From: Lachnospiraceae bacterium
GTDB taxonomy: Bacteria; Bacillota; Clostridia; Lachnospirales; Lachnospiraceae
Assembly (NCBI GenBank): GCA_900765975.1
Contig: CAAFTS010000104.1
Location: forward strand, 1-61,424
Direction: 5' to 3'
Length of the DNA stretch: 61,424 nucleotides
Notes under the pieces: generated by a model
Told to the model about the DNA's origin: nothing
The model's database searches: none
What the model saw: only the letters and a program-made list of their open reading frames with translations
In this document: in pieces, positions 53,490 to 61,424 of the stretch
Position numbering within the stretch: the stretch's first letter is position 1
How the letters are laid out: every line of letters starts with the position of its first letter
Program-made: the position numbers and the translations under genes

Positions 53490-56400
53490 TTATTCTACAC
53501 TCTTCAAAGACTCAACCATATCAATCTTCTTTAATTTGAAATACATTACCGCATTGACCAGAATCGAGAAGCCAAATGTAATCAAAAAGCCATATACAAA
53601 ACTGCTGATGTCAATATTTCTTCCAAACATCGTAGATTCGATTTCCACTGTAACGATAATAAAACGATGCAAAATTTTTCCAAACAAGATACCGACCAAT
53701 CCACCTATAAACGTAAGAATAATATTTTCTCGGTACACATATTCTGCAACTTCCATCGGATAAAATCCAAGCACTTTCAAAGTTGCCAATTCTCGTTTTC
53801 GCTCTGTAATATTAATGTTATTCAAATTATATAATACCACAAAAGCCAGCATTCCGGCTGAAATTACCAATACTATAATTACAATATTCAGACTCCCCAG
53901 CATATCTTCCAGCCGAGACTCAAATCCGCTTGTATAGGAAACGCTCAATGCACCTTTTTCTTTTAAAATATCTTCTCCTACTTTTTTAACCTGATCCCCC
54001 TGTCCTTCCCTGACACTGTAGTATACGGAATTATATTCCGGCTCTTTTCCATACCCTTTTTCATATTCTTCCGCTGTCATATAGAGATAATGCTGCAGGT
54101 AATTTTCACAGACTGCTGAAATCTGATAGGGAATCTCCCCATTCGTTTCATCCTTTATGTAAATCGTATCTCCTGCCTCAACCCCCAATTCATTCGCTAT
54201 CTTTTCTGTCAGAATGACAGGATTCTTCTCCAGAGAATATTCCGCTCCCGTTGTCCGATTGCGAAACTTAATAAACTTAGCCATTTCCTTTGTGTCCTCT
54301 GCAACATTCAGATACACGTCTTTCCACACTTCGCCATTGCTAATTTCTACCTGCTTTAAAACATTCACTGCTGTTCCCTGCACTCTTGAATCCTTTTCCA
54401 ATGTTCTGACCGCTTTTTCCTGCTCTGTTTCATCTGCATCAGAATTCAAAATAACATTTCCATCAAATAACTGCAGTTCATGATATTGTAAAACTCCAAT
54501 ATCAAAAATAGAATCTTTTAACCCAAAACCTACCAATAAGAGTGCCATACATCCACCGATTCCAAAGATCGTCATGAAGAAACGCTTTTTATAACGTACC
54601 AAATTACGTATTGTTGACTTCCATGTGAAACTCAACCTTTTCCATAAAAATGTCATACGTTCCAGCAAAACACGCTTTCCTTGCTTTGGAGTTGGTGGCC
54701 GCATCAGCTCAGCAGCCTGTTCTCTTAATTCTTTATAGCAGGAGAACACCGTTGCAAAAAGCGTACATGCCAGCGCCGCCAACGATGCCAGCAATGCATA
54801 TTGCAGATTATACGGAATTACAAATGTATTCATATGCTCATACATAATCCCATACGCATAGATAATAATAAATGGAAATACTTTTTCACCAAATAATACT
54901 CCTAAAATACATCCCAGCACAGTTGCCAGAAATGCATATCCAAGATATTTTCCTGCAATCGAAAACCTGTCATATCCTAAGGCTTTCATTGTACCAATCT
55001 GTGTTCTCTGTTCTTCCACCATTCGAGTCATCGTTGTCAGACTAATTAATGCAGCTACCAGAAAAAATAACACCGGGAACACTTTTCCAATTGCTTTCAT
55101 GCGGTCTGCATTTTCTCCATATCCGGAATAATCATTCAAATGGGTCCTATCATAAATGTACCACTTCGCATTTTCAATCTTTTTAATCTGATCTTCTGCA
55201 TCTTTCAACTTATCCTCTGCATCTGAAATATTTTTGTCTACTTTCTCTTTTTCTCGATCATACTCCTTCTGCGCATCATTGAGTTTCTTTTCATTTGCAG
55301 TTATCTCCGTCTCCGCTGTTTTAAGCTGCTCTTTCCCCTGTTCAATCTGAACCCATCCGTTGTCGATTTCTGCCTGTGCGGCATCCATCTGTACCTTGCC
55401 TTCCTCAAACTGAATCTTTCCTTCGTCGAGTTGCTGCTGCCCGGCTGTTAATTGTTCCTGCGCAGTATTAAGCGACGCCTCTCCTTCATAAAGCTCACTC
55501 CAGCCAGCCTGCAATTCTTCCTCATAAGGCTTTAACTGCTCCCAGCCCTTATCCAACTCTTCCTGTCCACGATTTAATATCGTTTCCACCTCTGCTCTGT
55601 GAAGAATGACTTCGGTGTTGATTCGGATTTGCAGCTGATGCTCTTGCTTTTCTGCCTGCTTTTCTACAATAAGCGTAGACTTTTCTGTCATCTGCCGTTC
55701 CAATGCCTGCAGCTTACTCTCCTTATCCGGATCCTCACTTTGTTCCAATTCCGCATACTCATTTCGCAACTGTTCTACTTCCAATGCCAATGCTGCAATT
55801 TCCGTATCCAGCACTTCGACTGCATTCTGTCGTCTTTCCGTATCCTGTTCCCTGCCATCCAGCCATATCCAACTCGAATCAAGCAATGCCTGGGCCTGAT
55901 TCAGAGGTTCTTTCTTCTGATTCAGTTCCTCCTGCCCCTGATTTAACTTTTGCCGATTTTCTTCCAAAACGACTTTCTGAGCATCCAGTTCCGCCTGTCC
56001 GGCATTTAACTCCAGCTGCTTACGCTGCAACTCTGCCTGCTGAGCTGCCACAGCTGCTTGATTCACTTCCAACTCTTTTTGACCGGCTTCCAGTTTCTGC
56101 TGTGAGTTCTCCAATTCCGCACATGAAACTGCAATCTTTTCTTTTCCTTCACTTAATTGTTTCCAACCGTCATTCAACTGTTCTCGGGCATCCGCCAGTC
56201 CTTGCTCTGCTTCTTTCTTCGCATCTTCAAGCTTTTTACGTCCCTCCTCAGCTTCCTGTTCTGCTTCTACAACAATCTCTTCTCTCCTCGCCTTTTGCCG
56301 CTCCTCTCGAATGTCCTCCATATTGGAAATTGCTTCCTTGACCTGCATTGAATATGCTTCTGTAAATGCCGTCAGTTCTGTTGCTCCCGTTACAGTAGCA

Positions 56401-57041
56401 TACACTTCTGTATACACATCCATCTGAAAACTATCTTCCAATACACTCACAAATCCGGAAACACTTCCTGTTCCGATGTTTGTACTTCCTCTTCCAAATG
56501 AAATGTAGCATGGACTGCTGACTGTACCAACAATAGTAAATGTATCTCGTCTCAAAACATCTGTAATGTTACTGTCACTACCAGAGGTAAACTGAATCTG
56601 ATCACCAAGCTTATACTCACTGCCGGCTATAAAATCTGCATCAACCACACATTCCTTATCATTCTTTGGCAGCCTTCCTTCTTCTACTGTCAATTCATTC
56701 ATTGATGGAAGAATTGACATAATATGCACTGCTGTCTGACTATCCTTTCTCATACATAACGCATCAACCGAATATCCTGCCTCTACCTTTTCAATTCCTT
56801 CCACATTCCGAATCGCTTTTACATCATTCTCTGATAAGCCTAATGTACTGACCACCTGTACATCCATCAGATGTTTCTCATCAAAATATTTATCCCCGGA
56901 ATATCGCATATCCGGCTCTGTCGCACGTATCCCCGAAAAAAATGCAACGCCAATTGCAACAATAAAGAAGATAGACAAAAAGCGCCCCATACTTCTTCGT
57001 ATTTCCATATAAAATTCTTTTTTGAGTGCTTTTTTCTTCAT
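53490..57041 (-). CDS. FtsX-type ABC permease with giant coiled-coil domain
   Basis: 1183 residues. N-terminal membrane helix (about 20-38), a MacB-like extracytoplasmic domain (40-235), then a coiled coil at 240-622 built of short repeats such as QEELDKGWEQL and LNAGQAELDA. Three FtsX helices follow (about 652-800), then a second helix, a second extracytoplasmic domain and three C-terminal helices ending with FKLKKIDMVESLKSVE. This double FtsX layout with a coiled coil is common in Firmicutes; its substrate is not known. It pairs with the ATPase gene 12 bases upstream. Confidence 0.9.
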   Translation of the reverse strand: MKKKALKKEFYMEIRRSMGRFLSIFFIVAIGVAFFSGIRATEPDMRYSGDKYFDEKHLMDVQVVSTLGLSENDVKAIRNVEGIEKVEAGYSVDALCMRKDSQTAVHIMSILPSMNELTVEEGRLPKNDKECVVDADFIAGSEYKLGDQIQFTSGSDSNITDVLRRDTFTIVGTVSSPCYISFGRGSTNIGTGSVSGFVSVLEDSFQMDVYTEVYATVTGATELTAFTEAYSMQVKEAISNMEDIREERQKARREEIVVEAEQEAEEGRKKLEDAKKEAEQGLADAREQLNDGWKQLSEGKEKIAVSCAELENSQQKLEAGQKELEVNQAAVAAQQAELQRKQLELNAGQAELDAQKVVLEENRQKLNQGQEELNQKKEPLNQAQALLDSSWIWLDGREQDTERRQNAVEVLDTEIAALALEVEQLRNEYAELEQSEDPDKESKLQALERQMTEKSTLIVEKQAEKQEHQLQIRINTEVILHRAEVETILNRGQEELDKGWEQLKPYEEELQAGWSELYEGEASLNTAQEQLTAGQQQLDEGKIQFEEGKVQMDAAQAEIDNGWVQIEQGKEQLKTAETEITANEKKLNDAQKEYDREKEKVDKNISDAEDKLKDAEDQIKKIENAKWYIYDRTHLNDYSGYGENADRMKAIGKVFPVLFFLVAALISLTTMTRMVEEQRTQIGTMKALGYDRFSIAGKYLGYAFLATVLGCILGVLFGEKVFPFIIIYAYGIMYEHMNTFVIPYNLQYALLASLAALACTLFATVFSCYKELREQAAELMRPPTPKQGKRVLLERMTFLWKRLSFTWKSTIRNLVRYKKRFFMTIFGIGGCMALLLVGFGLKDSIFDIGVLQYHELQLFDGNVILNSDADETEQEKAVRTLEKDSRVQGTAVNVLKQVEISNGEVWKDVYLNVAEDTKEMAKFIKFRNRTTGAEYSLEKNPVILTEKIANELGVEAGDTIYIKDETNGEIPYQISAVCENYLQHYLYMTAEEYEKGYGKEPEYNSVYYSVREGQGDQVKKVGEDILKEKGALSVSYTSGFESRLEDMLGSLNIVIIVLVISAGMLAFVVLYNLNNINITERKRELATLKVLGFYPMEVAEYVYRENIILTFIGGLVGILFGKILHRFIIVTVEIESTMFGRNIDISSFVYGFLITFGFSILVNAVMYFKLKKIDMVESLKSVE

Positions 57042-57053
57042 AATGTATACTCC

Positions 57054-57758
57054 CTACCATTCAATATCTTCAATTGACATAGGATTCTCATTCATTTCCA
57101 TACTTGAAACCTTTCCATTTTTAATCTTAATCAGACGGTCTGCCATTGGGGCAAGCGCTGAATTATGTGTAATCACAATCACCGTCATTCCCTTTTCTCT
57201 ACACATATCCTGCAAAAGTTTCAGAATAGACTTTCCAGTATTATAATCCAAGGCACCTGTCGGTTCATCACACAATAATAGCTTTGGATTCTTTGCCAAT
57301 GCTCTCGCAATAGAAACTCTCTGCTGTTCTCCTCCTGAAAGCTGTGCCGGAAAATTGTCCAGTCGATGCCCAAGCCCCACATCCTGCAATACCGTCTGGG
57401 CATCCAATGGGTCTTTGCAGATCTGAAGTGCCAATTCCACATTTTCCTTTGCTGTCAGATTCGGCACCAGATTATAGAACTGGAACACAAATCCAATATC
57501 ATCCCGCCGATACCCAGTCAACTGACGCTCATTATATTTCGTAATGTCTTGTCCATCAACTAAAATTGTCCCGCTTGTCGCTGTGTCCATACCTCCAAGC
57601 AAGTTAAGAACTGTCGTCTTTCCTGCGCCACTTGGTCCTACAATGACTACAAATTCCCCTTTTTCAATCTCGAAATTTATTCCATCGACCGCACGTATTT
57701 CAACTTCTCCCATTTGATATATTTTTGTAATATCCTTCAAACATACAAATCCTGCCAT
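57054..57758 (-). CDS. ABC transporter ATP-binding protein
   Basis: 234 residues. Walker [10 protein letters not shown] near 41, signature LSGGEQQRV, Walker [13 protein letters not shown], His switch ITHN. It belongs to the MacB/LolD group and powers the large permease encoded downstream. AAGGTGG precedes the ATG. Confidence 0.94.
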   Translation of the reverse strand: MAGFVCLKDITKIYQMGEVEIRAVDGINFEIEKGEFVVIVGPSGAGKTTVLNLLGGMDTATSGTILVDGQDITKYNERQLTGYRRDDIGFVFQFYNLVPNLTAKENVELALQICKDPLDAQTVLQDVGLGHRLDNFPAQLSGGEQQRVSIARALAKNPKLLLCDEPTGALDYNTGKSILKLLQDMCREKGMTVIVITHNSALAPMADRLIKIKNGKVSSMEMNENPMSIEDIEW

Positions 57759-57837
57759 TTATATCCACCTTGCCTATCATTTTATCTATCTTTGCGCTTG
57801 CCTGTCTGCTCAATCTAACACTCATATTTATACATTG

Positions 57838-57846
57838 AGTATATCA
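57838..57846 (-). promoter_or_regulatory. Extended -10 promoter of the ABC pair
   Basis: TGA followed by TATACT on the minus strand (57844-57846 and 57838-57843); no good -35 box is seen. It is about 80 bases before the ATPase ATG. Confidence 0.4.
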
Positions 57847-57898
57847 TGACACGCACAAAATGTACGGATTTTCATAATTTTTTAATCTTTTTTTCAGA

Positions 57899-57966
57899 CA
57901 AAAAAAGAACCAGAACCTTGTATAAACCATCAATCTGATAAGCTCTTCCAAAGTTCTGGCTTTTTT
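57899..57966 (-). terminator. Terminator after the MFS gene
   Basis: An 11-bp stem (57949-57959 with 57910-57920, one G-U pair) with a smaller hairpin inside its loop, followed by TTCTTTTTTT on the minus strand. Confidence 0.8.
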
Positions 57967-57999
57967 CGTTTTTCACTGTCGAAACAGTTCCTATCTCTT

Positions 58000-59247
58000 C
58001 TACAATCCCAATTCCCGATTTAATTTTACTGCTTTGCGGAACAAAATTAAACCAATTACAAATAATACCGAAATCGCACTAACTCCCACATTCATTTTTC
58101 CTGTTAACTGGCTCATAACTGAAACTAGTGTAGTCCCAAGCACTGCTGCACCCTTGCCACAAATATCATACAGACCAAAGAATTCTCCTGCCTTTTCAGC
58201 CGGAATAATCTTTCCAAAATAAGAACGGGACAACGCCTGTACACTACCCTGAAACATTCCCACTAAAACAGCCAGTATCCAAAAATCTGTCTGCGTATCT
58301 AGGAAATATGCATAAATCGAAATTCCAAGATAGGCAGCAATACAAAGCGTAAGTACCTTTTCAGGATCTATTTTCTTTGCCACCTGATTCAAAATCAATA
58401 CCGACGGAAATGCAACAACCTGTGTCAAAAGCAATGCAAGAAGCAAACCGGTACTATCCAGTCCCAGTGCTTGTCCATATGCAGTTGCCATATCAATAAT
58501 TGTATATACTCCGTCAATAAAAAAGAAGAATGCAAGCAAAAAAATAAAAATATGTTTTTCCTTTCGAATTTCTAAAAACGTCTTCCCCAGTCTTGCAAAA
58601 CTGTCTCTTACTACATGCCCGCCTATCTCGGCATAATACTTTTGCTTATAAGATGATAATAAGGGAAGTGCAGAAGCAAGCCACCAGACTGCCGTAATAA
58701 TAAAAGCCAGAATCATAGAAGTCTGCATACTCAAACCGATTTTTTCGCCTCCCAGAACAATTGCAAGACTTGCTACAAACGGAATACAGCTCCCAATATA
58801 TCCCCATGCAAACCCTTGTGAAGATACCGTATCCATACGCTCCGGCTCTGTTACATCTGTAAGCATGGCATCATAAAATACAAGACTTGCAGAGTAACCT
58901 GTTTTCGTAATCACATACGCTGCCAGAAACCAAATCCAGGAAGAACAAAATCCCAAAATCACACATCCTGTTACTCCGACTGCCAAAAAAACAGTAAATA
59001 TCTTTTTCTTAAAGTCTTTTGTATCTGCAACCGCGCCCAGTGTCGGCCCCATCAATGCAACCAACAATGTACATAACGAAGTCGCATATCCCCAATACGC
59101 CAAATAATCTACATCAGATATCCCTGCATTCCCCGCAAGATAATTAAAATAAATTGGGAAAATAGTTGCCACCAGCATTGTAAAGGCAGAATTTCCCACA
59201 TCATATAATACCCATTTCTTTTCCAATGGTGTCATTTTAAAGTTCAT
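58000..59247 (-). CDS. MFS transporter, Atg22-like (UMF1) family
   Basis: A 415-residue membrane protein with about 12 helices. The N-terminal EKKWVLYDVGNSAFTMLVAT and the segment PTLGAVADTKDFKKK fit the Atg22-like group; yeast Atg22 exports amino acids from the vacuole, but bacterial substrates are unknown. AGGAGG precedes the ATG. It may form a unit with the phospholipase-like gene 36 bases upstream. Confidence 0.88.
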   Translation of the reverse strand: MNFKMTPLEKKWVLYDVGNSAFTMLVATIFPIYFNYLAGNAGISDVDYLAYWGYATSLCTLLVALMGPTLGAVADTKDFKKKIFTVFLAVGVTGCVILGFCSSWIWFLAAYVITKTGYSASLVFYDAMLTDVTEPERMDTVSSQGFAWGYIGSCIPFVASLAIVLGGEKIGLSMQTSMILAFIITAVWWLASALPLLSSYKQKYYAEIGGHVVRDSFARLGKTFLEIRKEKHIFIFLLAFFFFIDGVYTIIDMATAYGQALGLDSTGLLLALLLTQVVAFPSVLILNQVAKKIDPEKVLTLCIAAYLGISIYAYFLDTQTDFWILAVLVGMFQGSVQALSRSYFGKIIPAEKAGEFFGLYDICGKGAAVLGTTLVSVMSQLTGKMNVGVSAISVLFVIGLILFRKAVKLNRELGL

Positions 59248-59283
59248 TTGTTTTCCTCCTCATCGTACCCTCAAACCCCCATT

Positions 59284-60105
59284 CTATAGCGGAAGTGATT
59301 CCCAATCTTCTCCGGCTCCGAATGTTTCATGATAACGCTCTGCTAATTTTTCATTCTTAAATAACACTTTTTGATAATTCAGAATTAAGCTTACTGCTAA
59401 CGGAACAGCTCCCGCATATTGTCTTTTCAATACCTGACAATATTTTTCACAGGCTGGATTCGGCTCCAGGCTCATCACCATACCTTTTCCGGTTTCATAC
59501 ATTCCAACTAATTTCATAATTCCAAATAATAGCGTTCTTTTCATTTTCTTCGGTGCCAATAGCCCCTTATGTACCAAGTTCATCCATGTCAGAGACTTTT
59601 TCATCTCTTCCAGAGAAATATCTTCATAGAACGGAGCTATCACCTCTGCATTCTGTCTGGTCGGATGGATATGCTTTGTTCCGTAATAAGTGACCGGATT
59701 GATATGATCCTCTGTTAAAAGCAAACGATCAAACTCCATCTCAATCTCCGAATGACTGATGCCGCTAATCTGAATCATCTTCTCTACGTATTTATGACAC
59801 TCACTATCCAATGCAAAATGACAGATTACTCCATAAATATAGGCGCGCGCCGCTCCTTTATGTTCCGCCTGTTCAATGACTTGTACTGCATGTTCAAAAA
59901 AAGCATCTGCATAGAGATCATGCAGTTGAAATCCCTGCTGATTGACATGATTTTTCTGAAAAAAACGATAATAAAATAAAATATCCGGGCCATGTAGTCC
60001 GATATCAAATAATTCACGATGTGCCTCTATGGACTGCTGCAGCGGCCGCGGAAGAGAACGCATCACATCCTTGCCAAATCTGTAATGTGTATATGTTGTA
60101 GGCAT
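59284..60105 (-). CDS. Zinc-dependent phospholipase C-like protein
   Basis: 273 residues without a signal peptide. The His-rich motifs of the family are present: TYTHYRFGKDV at the N-terminus, GLHGPDILFYY near 37 and GVICHFALDSECHKYVE near 92-108. These supply metal ligands. Activity and substrate are not proven for such intracellular members. AGGGGA precedes the ATG. Confidence 0.83.
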   Translation of the reverse strand: MPTTYTHYRFGKDVMRSLPRPLQQSIEAHRELFDIGLHGPDILFYYRFFQKNHVNQQGFQLHDLYADAFFEHAVQVIEQAEHKGAARAYIYGVICHFALDSECHKYVEKMIQISGISHSEIEMEFDRLLLTEDHINPVTYYGTKHIHPTRQNAEVIAPFYEDISLEEMKKSLTWMNLVHKGLLAPKKMKRTLLFGIMKLVGMYETGKGMVMSLEPNPACEKYCQVLKRQYAGAVPLAVSLILNYQKVLFKNEKLAERYHETFGAGEDWESLPL

Positions 60106-60221
60106 AGAAAAATTCCCCTTTCGTGTAATATCCCCATCAAATTCTAAATCCTACTTATATTCTATCATATCACGTCATATAAAAGAAAGATGCAAATTTC
60201 TGTTAATTCTACGAAAACTCC

Positions 60222-60250
60222 TTGACTTTCTGTTCTACTTTCTATAGAAT
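60222..60250 (+). promoter_or_regulatory. ssrA promoter
   Basis: TTGACT (60222-60227) and TAGAAT (60245-60250), 17-base spacer, with the start expected near 60257, some 18 bases before the mature RNA. Confidence 0.75.
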
Positions 60251-60274
60251 TAATCTCGTACAGGAAGAACAAGG

Positions 60275-60614
60275 GCTTGTACTGGTTTCGACAGGGATTC
60301 TGAAGATGGAGAAGCTATCCGCAGGCAGATGCGTCAAATCGCAAACTTAAAATTAAACGCTAACGATAATTTCGAATTAGCTGCAGCCTAATTGCTGCAT
60401 GTCAGCCTTAGAGCACTCACACTTTAAGAATCTGGCACCGACCATGTGAGAAACGATATCGACAAAGCTTTGCGTCGATAGGCGTATTATGAAGCTACTA
60501 AAACCGTAAGGATGTTCGTTTCCGTACGGCAGAGGGAATGTCAAAGAACGGACTATGATAGTAGAAGTACATGGGATGGGTTTTTGGACGCGGGTTCGAT
60601 TCCCGCCAGGTCCA
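60275..60614 (+). ncRNA. ssrA: Transfer-messenger RNA (tmRNA)
   Basis: About 340 bases. The 5' end GGGCTTGTACTGGTTTCGAC and 3' end GGTTCGATTCCCGCCAGGTCC form the tRNA(Ala)-like part; the 7-bp acceptor stem pairs 60275-60281 with 60607-60613, and A at 60614 is the discriminator. CCA is not encoded. The tag frame is 60359-60391 and codes ANDNFELAAA plus stop. An in-frame GCA at 60341 could give a longer tag. The RNA rescues stalled ribosomes and marks the product for proteolysis by ClpXP and others. Confidence 0.95.
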
Positions 60615-60643
60615 TTTTTTCAAAAAGATGGGATATAAAGGAG

Positions 60644-60687
60644 AATGCGAGAAAACAGCGTGGTTGACACGTTTCTCGCATTTTTTA
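60644..60687 (+). terminator. ssrA terminator
   Basis: An 11-bp stem (60644-60654 with 60672-60682), then TTTTT. It may also help to end larB from the other strand. Confidence 0.8.
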
Positions 60688-60715
60688 TTTTATCCTTATT
60701 CTATAATTTTCTACA

Positions 60716-61424
60716 TTATTTTTCTGCCAAACGGTTAATCTCTGCCGCCATATATCCTGCCCCATACCCATTATCGATATTTACTACCGCAACACCATTT
60801 GCACAAGAATTGAGCATTGTGAGAAGTGCTGACACTCCTCCAAAATTAGCTCCATATCCTACCGATGTCGGCACCGCAATCACCGGACAACTGACCAGCC
60901 CTCCAATCACACTCGGAAGAGCTCCTTCCATTCCAGCCACTGCAATAATACAATTTGCTTTTTGAATATCTTCAAGACGAGACAACAAGCGGTGTAGTCC
61001 ACTGACTCCCACATCGTAAATCCGTTCTACCTTTGCCCCGAAAAATTCCGCTGTCTGAGCCGCCTCTTCAGCTATTGGTATATCCGCTGTTCCGGCTGTA
61101 CAAACTGCAATTATTCCTTTTTTATTCTTCTCTTCTTTCTCAATTTTTAAAATCTTAGATTCCGGATCATACATAATTTCCGGAAGTTCTTTTTTTAACC
61201 ATTCAAATTGCTCCTTTGCAGCTCTTGTTCCCAGCACTTCTCCTTCTGCCTTGTATATTCTCTTATATATTTCAAGTAACTGTTCCTTTGTTTTCCCACT
61301 GCAAAATACAACTTCTGCGAAACCGGTACGTTTTTTCCGATCGGTATCTAATTTCGCATACCCCATCTCTTCATAACGCATTCTTTCTAATTCTTTTTCT
61401 GCCTTATCCACAGATAATTCTCCA
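60716..61424 (-). CDS. larB: LarB, nickel-pincer cofactor biosynthesis carboxylase (5' end cut)
   Basis: At least 231 residues; the frame stays open to the window edge, so the true start lies outside. The C-terminal PurE-like domain (about 95-231) has VCTAGTADIPIAEEA, GVSGLHRLL and SVGYGANFGG, typical of LarB. LarB carboxylates and hydrolyses nicotinic acid adenine dinucleotide as the first step to the nickel cofactor of lactate racemase-type enzymes. The N-terminal ERMRYEEMGYAKLDTDR is also a family feature. Its partners larC, larE and larA would have to be elsewhere. Confidence 0.9.
   Translation of the reverse strand, partial: GELSVDKAEKELERMRYEEMGYAKLDTDRKKRTGFAEVVFCSGKTKEQLLEIYKRIYKAEGEVLGTRAAKEQFEWLKKELPEIMYDPESKILKIEKEEKNKKGIIAVCTAGTADIPIAEEAAQTAEFFGAKVERIYDVGVSGLHRLLSRLEDIQKANCIIAVAGMEGALPSVIGGLVSCPVIAVPTSVGYGANFGGVSALLTMLNSCANGVAVVNIDNGYGAGYMAAEINRLAEK

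Noticed and set aside
48120..57758. BceAB-type bacitracin module formed by the two-component system and ABC genes
   Set aside because: Neither permease has the ten-helix BceB layout, and the kinase has a large extracellular sensor domain unlike the BceS type.
60645..60965. A 106-codon plus-strand frame after ssrA
   Set aside because: It starts inside the ssrA terminator and runs opposite the conserved larB frame.

Overview
The window looks like a low-GC Firmicutes chromosome of the class Clostridia, most likely a Lachnospiraceae gut anaerobe. Pointers are LL-diaminopimelate aminotransferase, an archaeal-type AspRS beside GatCAB, type III glutamine synthetase, DUF4358 and DHHW proteins, a Csp-like subtilase, bacteriohemerythrin and a clostridial-style tmRNA. 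No species is claimed. Nearly all space is coding, with TTGACA/TATAAT promoters and clear intrinsic terminators. I see no insertion sequence, prophage, CRISPR array or tRNA gene.

Left edge (1-2.9 kb): three tandem minus-strand promoters point off the window, as expected upstream of an rRNA operon. A small unknown protein and a CNNM/HlyC-type membrane protein follow, the latter behind a leader with its own terminator.

Nitrogen/glutamine cluster (3-29.8 kb): this is the centrepiece. Minus-strand units are carA-carB-pyrG-gltB-gltD and glnA-ANTAR regulator-aspS-gatC-gatA-gatB-dapL. A divergent plus-strand unit is glnN-purF-amt-glnK, and pyrC converges on the left end. Nearly every member makes glutamine or ammonium available, or spends the glutamine amide group. 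The mRNA leaders of glnA, glnN and carA each begin with a strong promoter, then a small hairpin with an A-A-R-G-G-S hexaloop closed by C-G, whose loop and 3' arm form the left arm of an intrinsic terminator. This geometry fits ANTAR-type antitermination. The ANTAR protein encoded right after glnA, which has a degenerate receiver domain, is the obvious candidate regulator, so the cluster may be one RNA-level regulon.

Housekeeping stretch (29.8-40.7 kb): YitT-family membrane protein, bacteriohemerythrin, NudC, a 2-hydroxyacid dehydrogenase, LspA with a zinc-ribbon/LEA-like protein, a Csp-like S8 protease, a ClpX homologue with a long acidic N-terminus, a divergent LigA, and an RluF-type pseudouridine synthase.

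Surface-modification cassette (40.7-44.5 kb): SGNH-like, DUF4358, MBOAT and DHHW proteins. The MBOAT protein lacks both signature histidines and the SGNH-like protein has Thr in place of the nucleophilic Ser.

Transport and signalling (45.2-57.8 kb): a MacB-like ABC operon with a CARDB-type membrane-anchored protein, whose promoter carries an 11-bp-spaced direct repeat; ung; hisF and hisH fused by overlap to an OmpR-type two-component system; and a second ABC system with a giant coiled-coil FtsX-type permease.

Right edge (58-61.4 kb): an Atg22-like MFS transporter, a zinc-dependent phospholipase C-like protein, the tmRNA gene ssrA, and larB cut by the window end.
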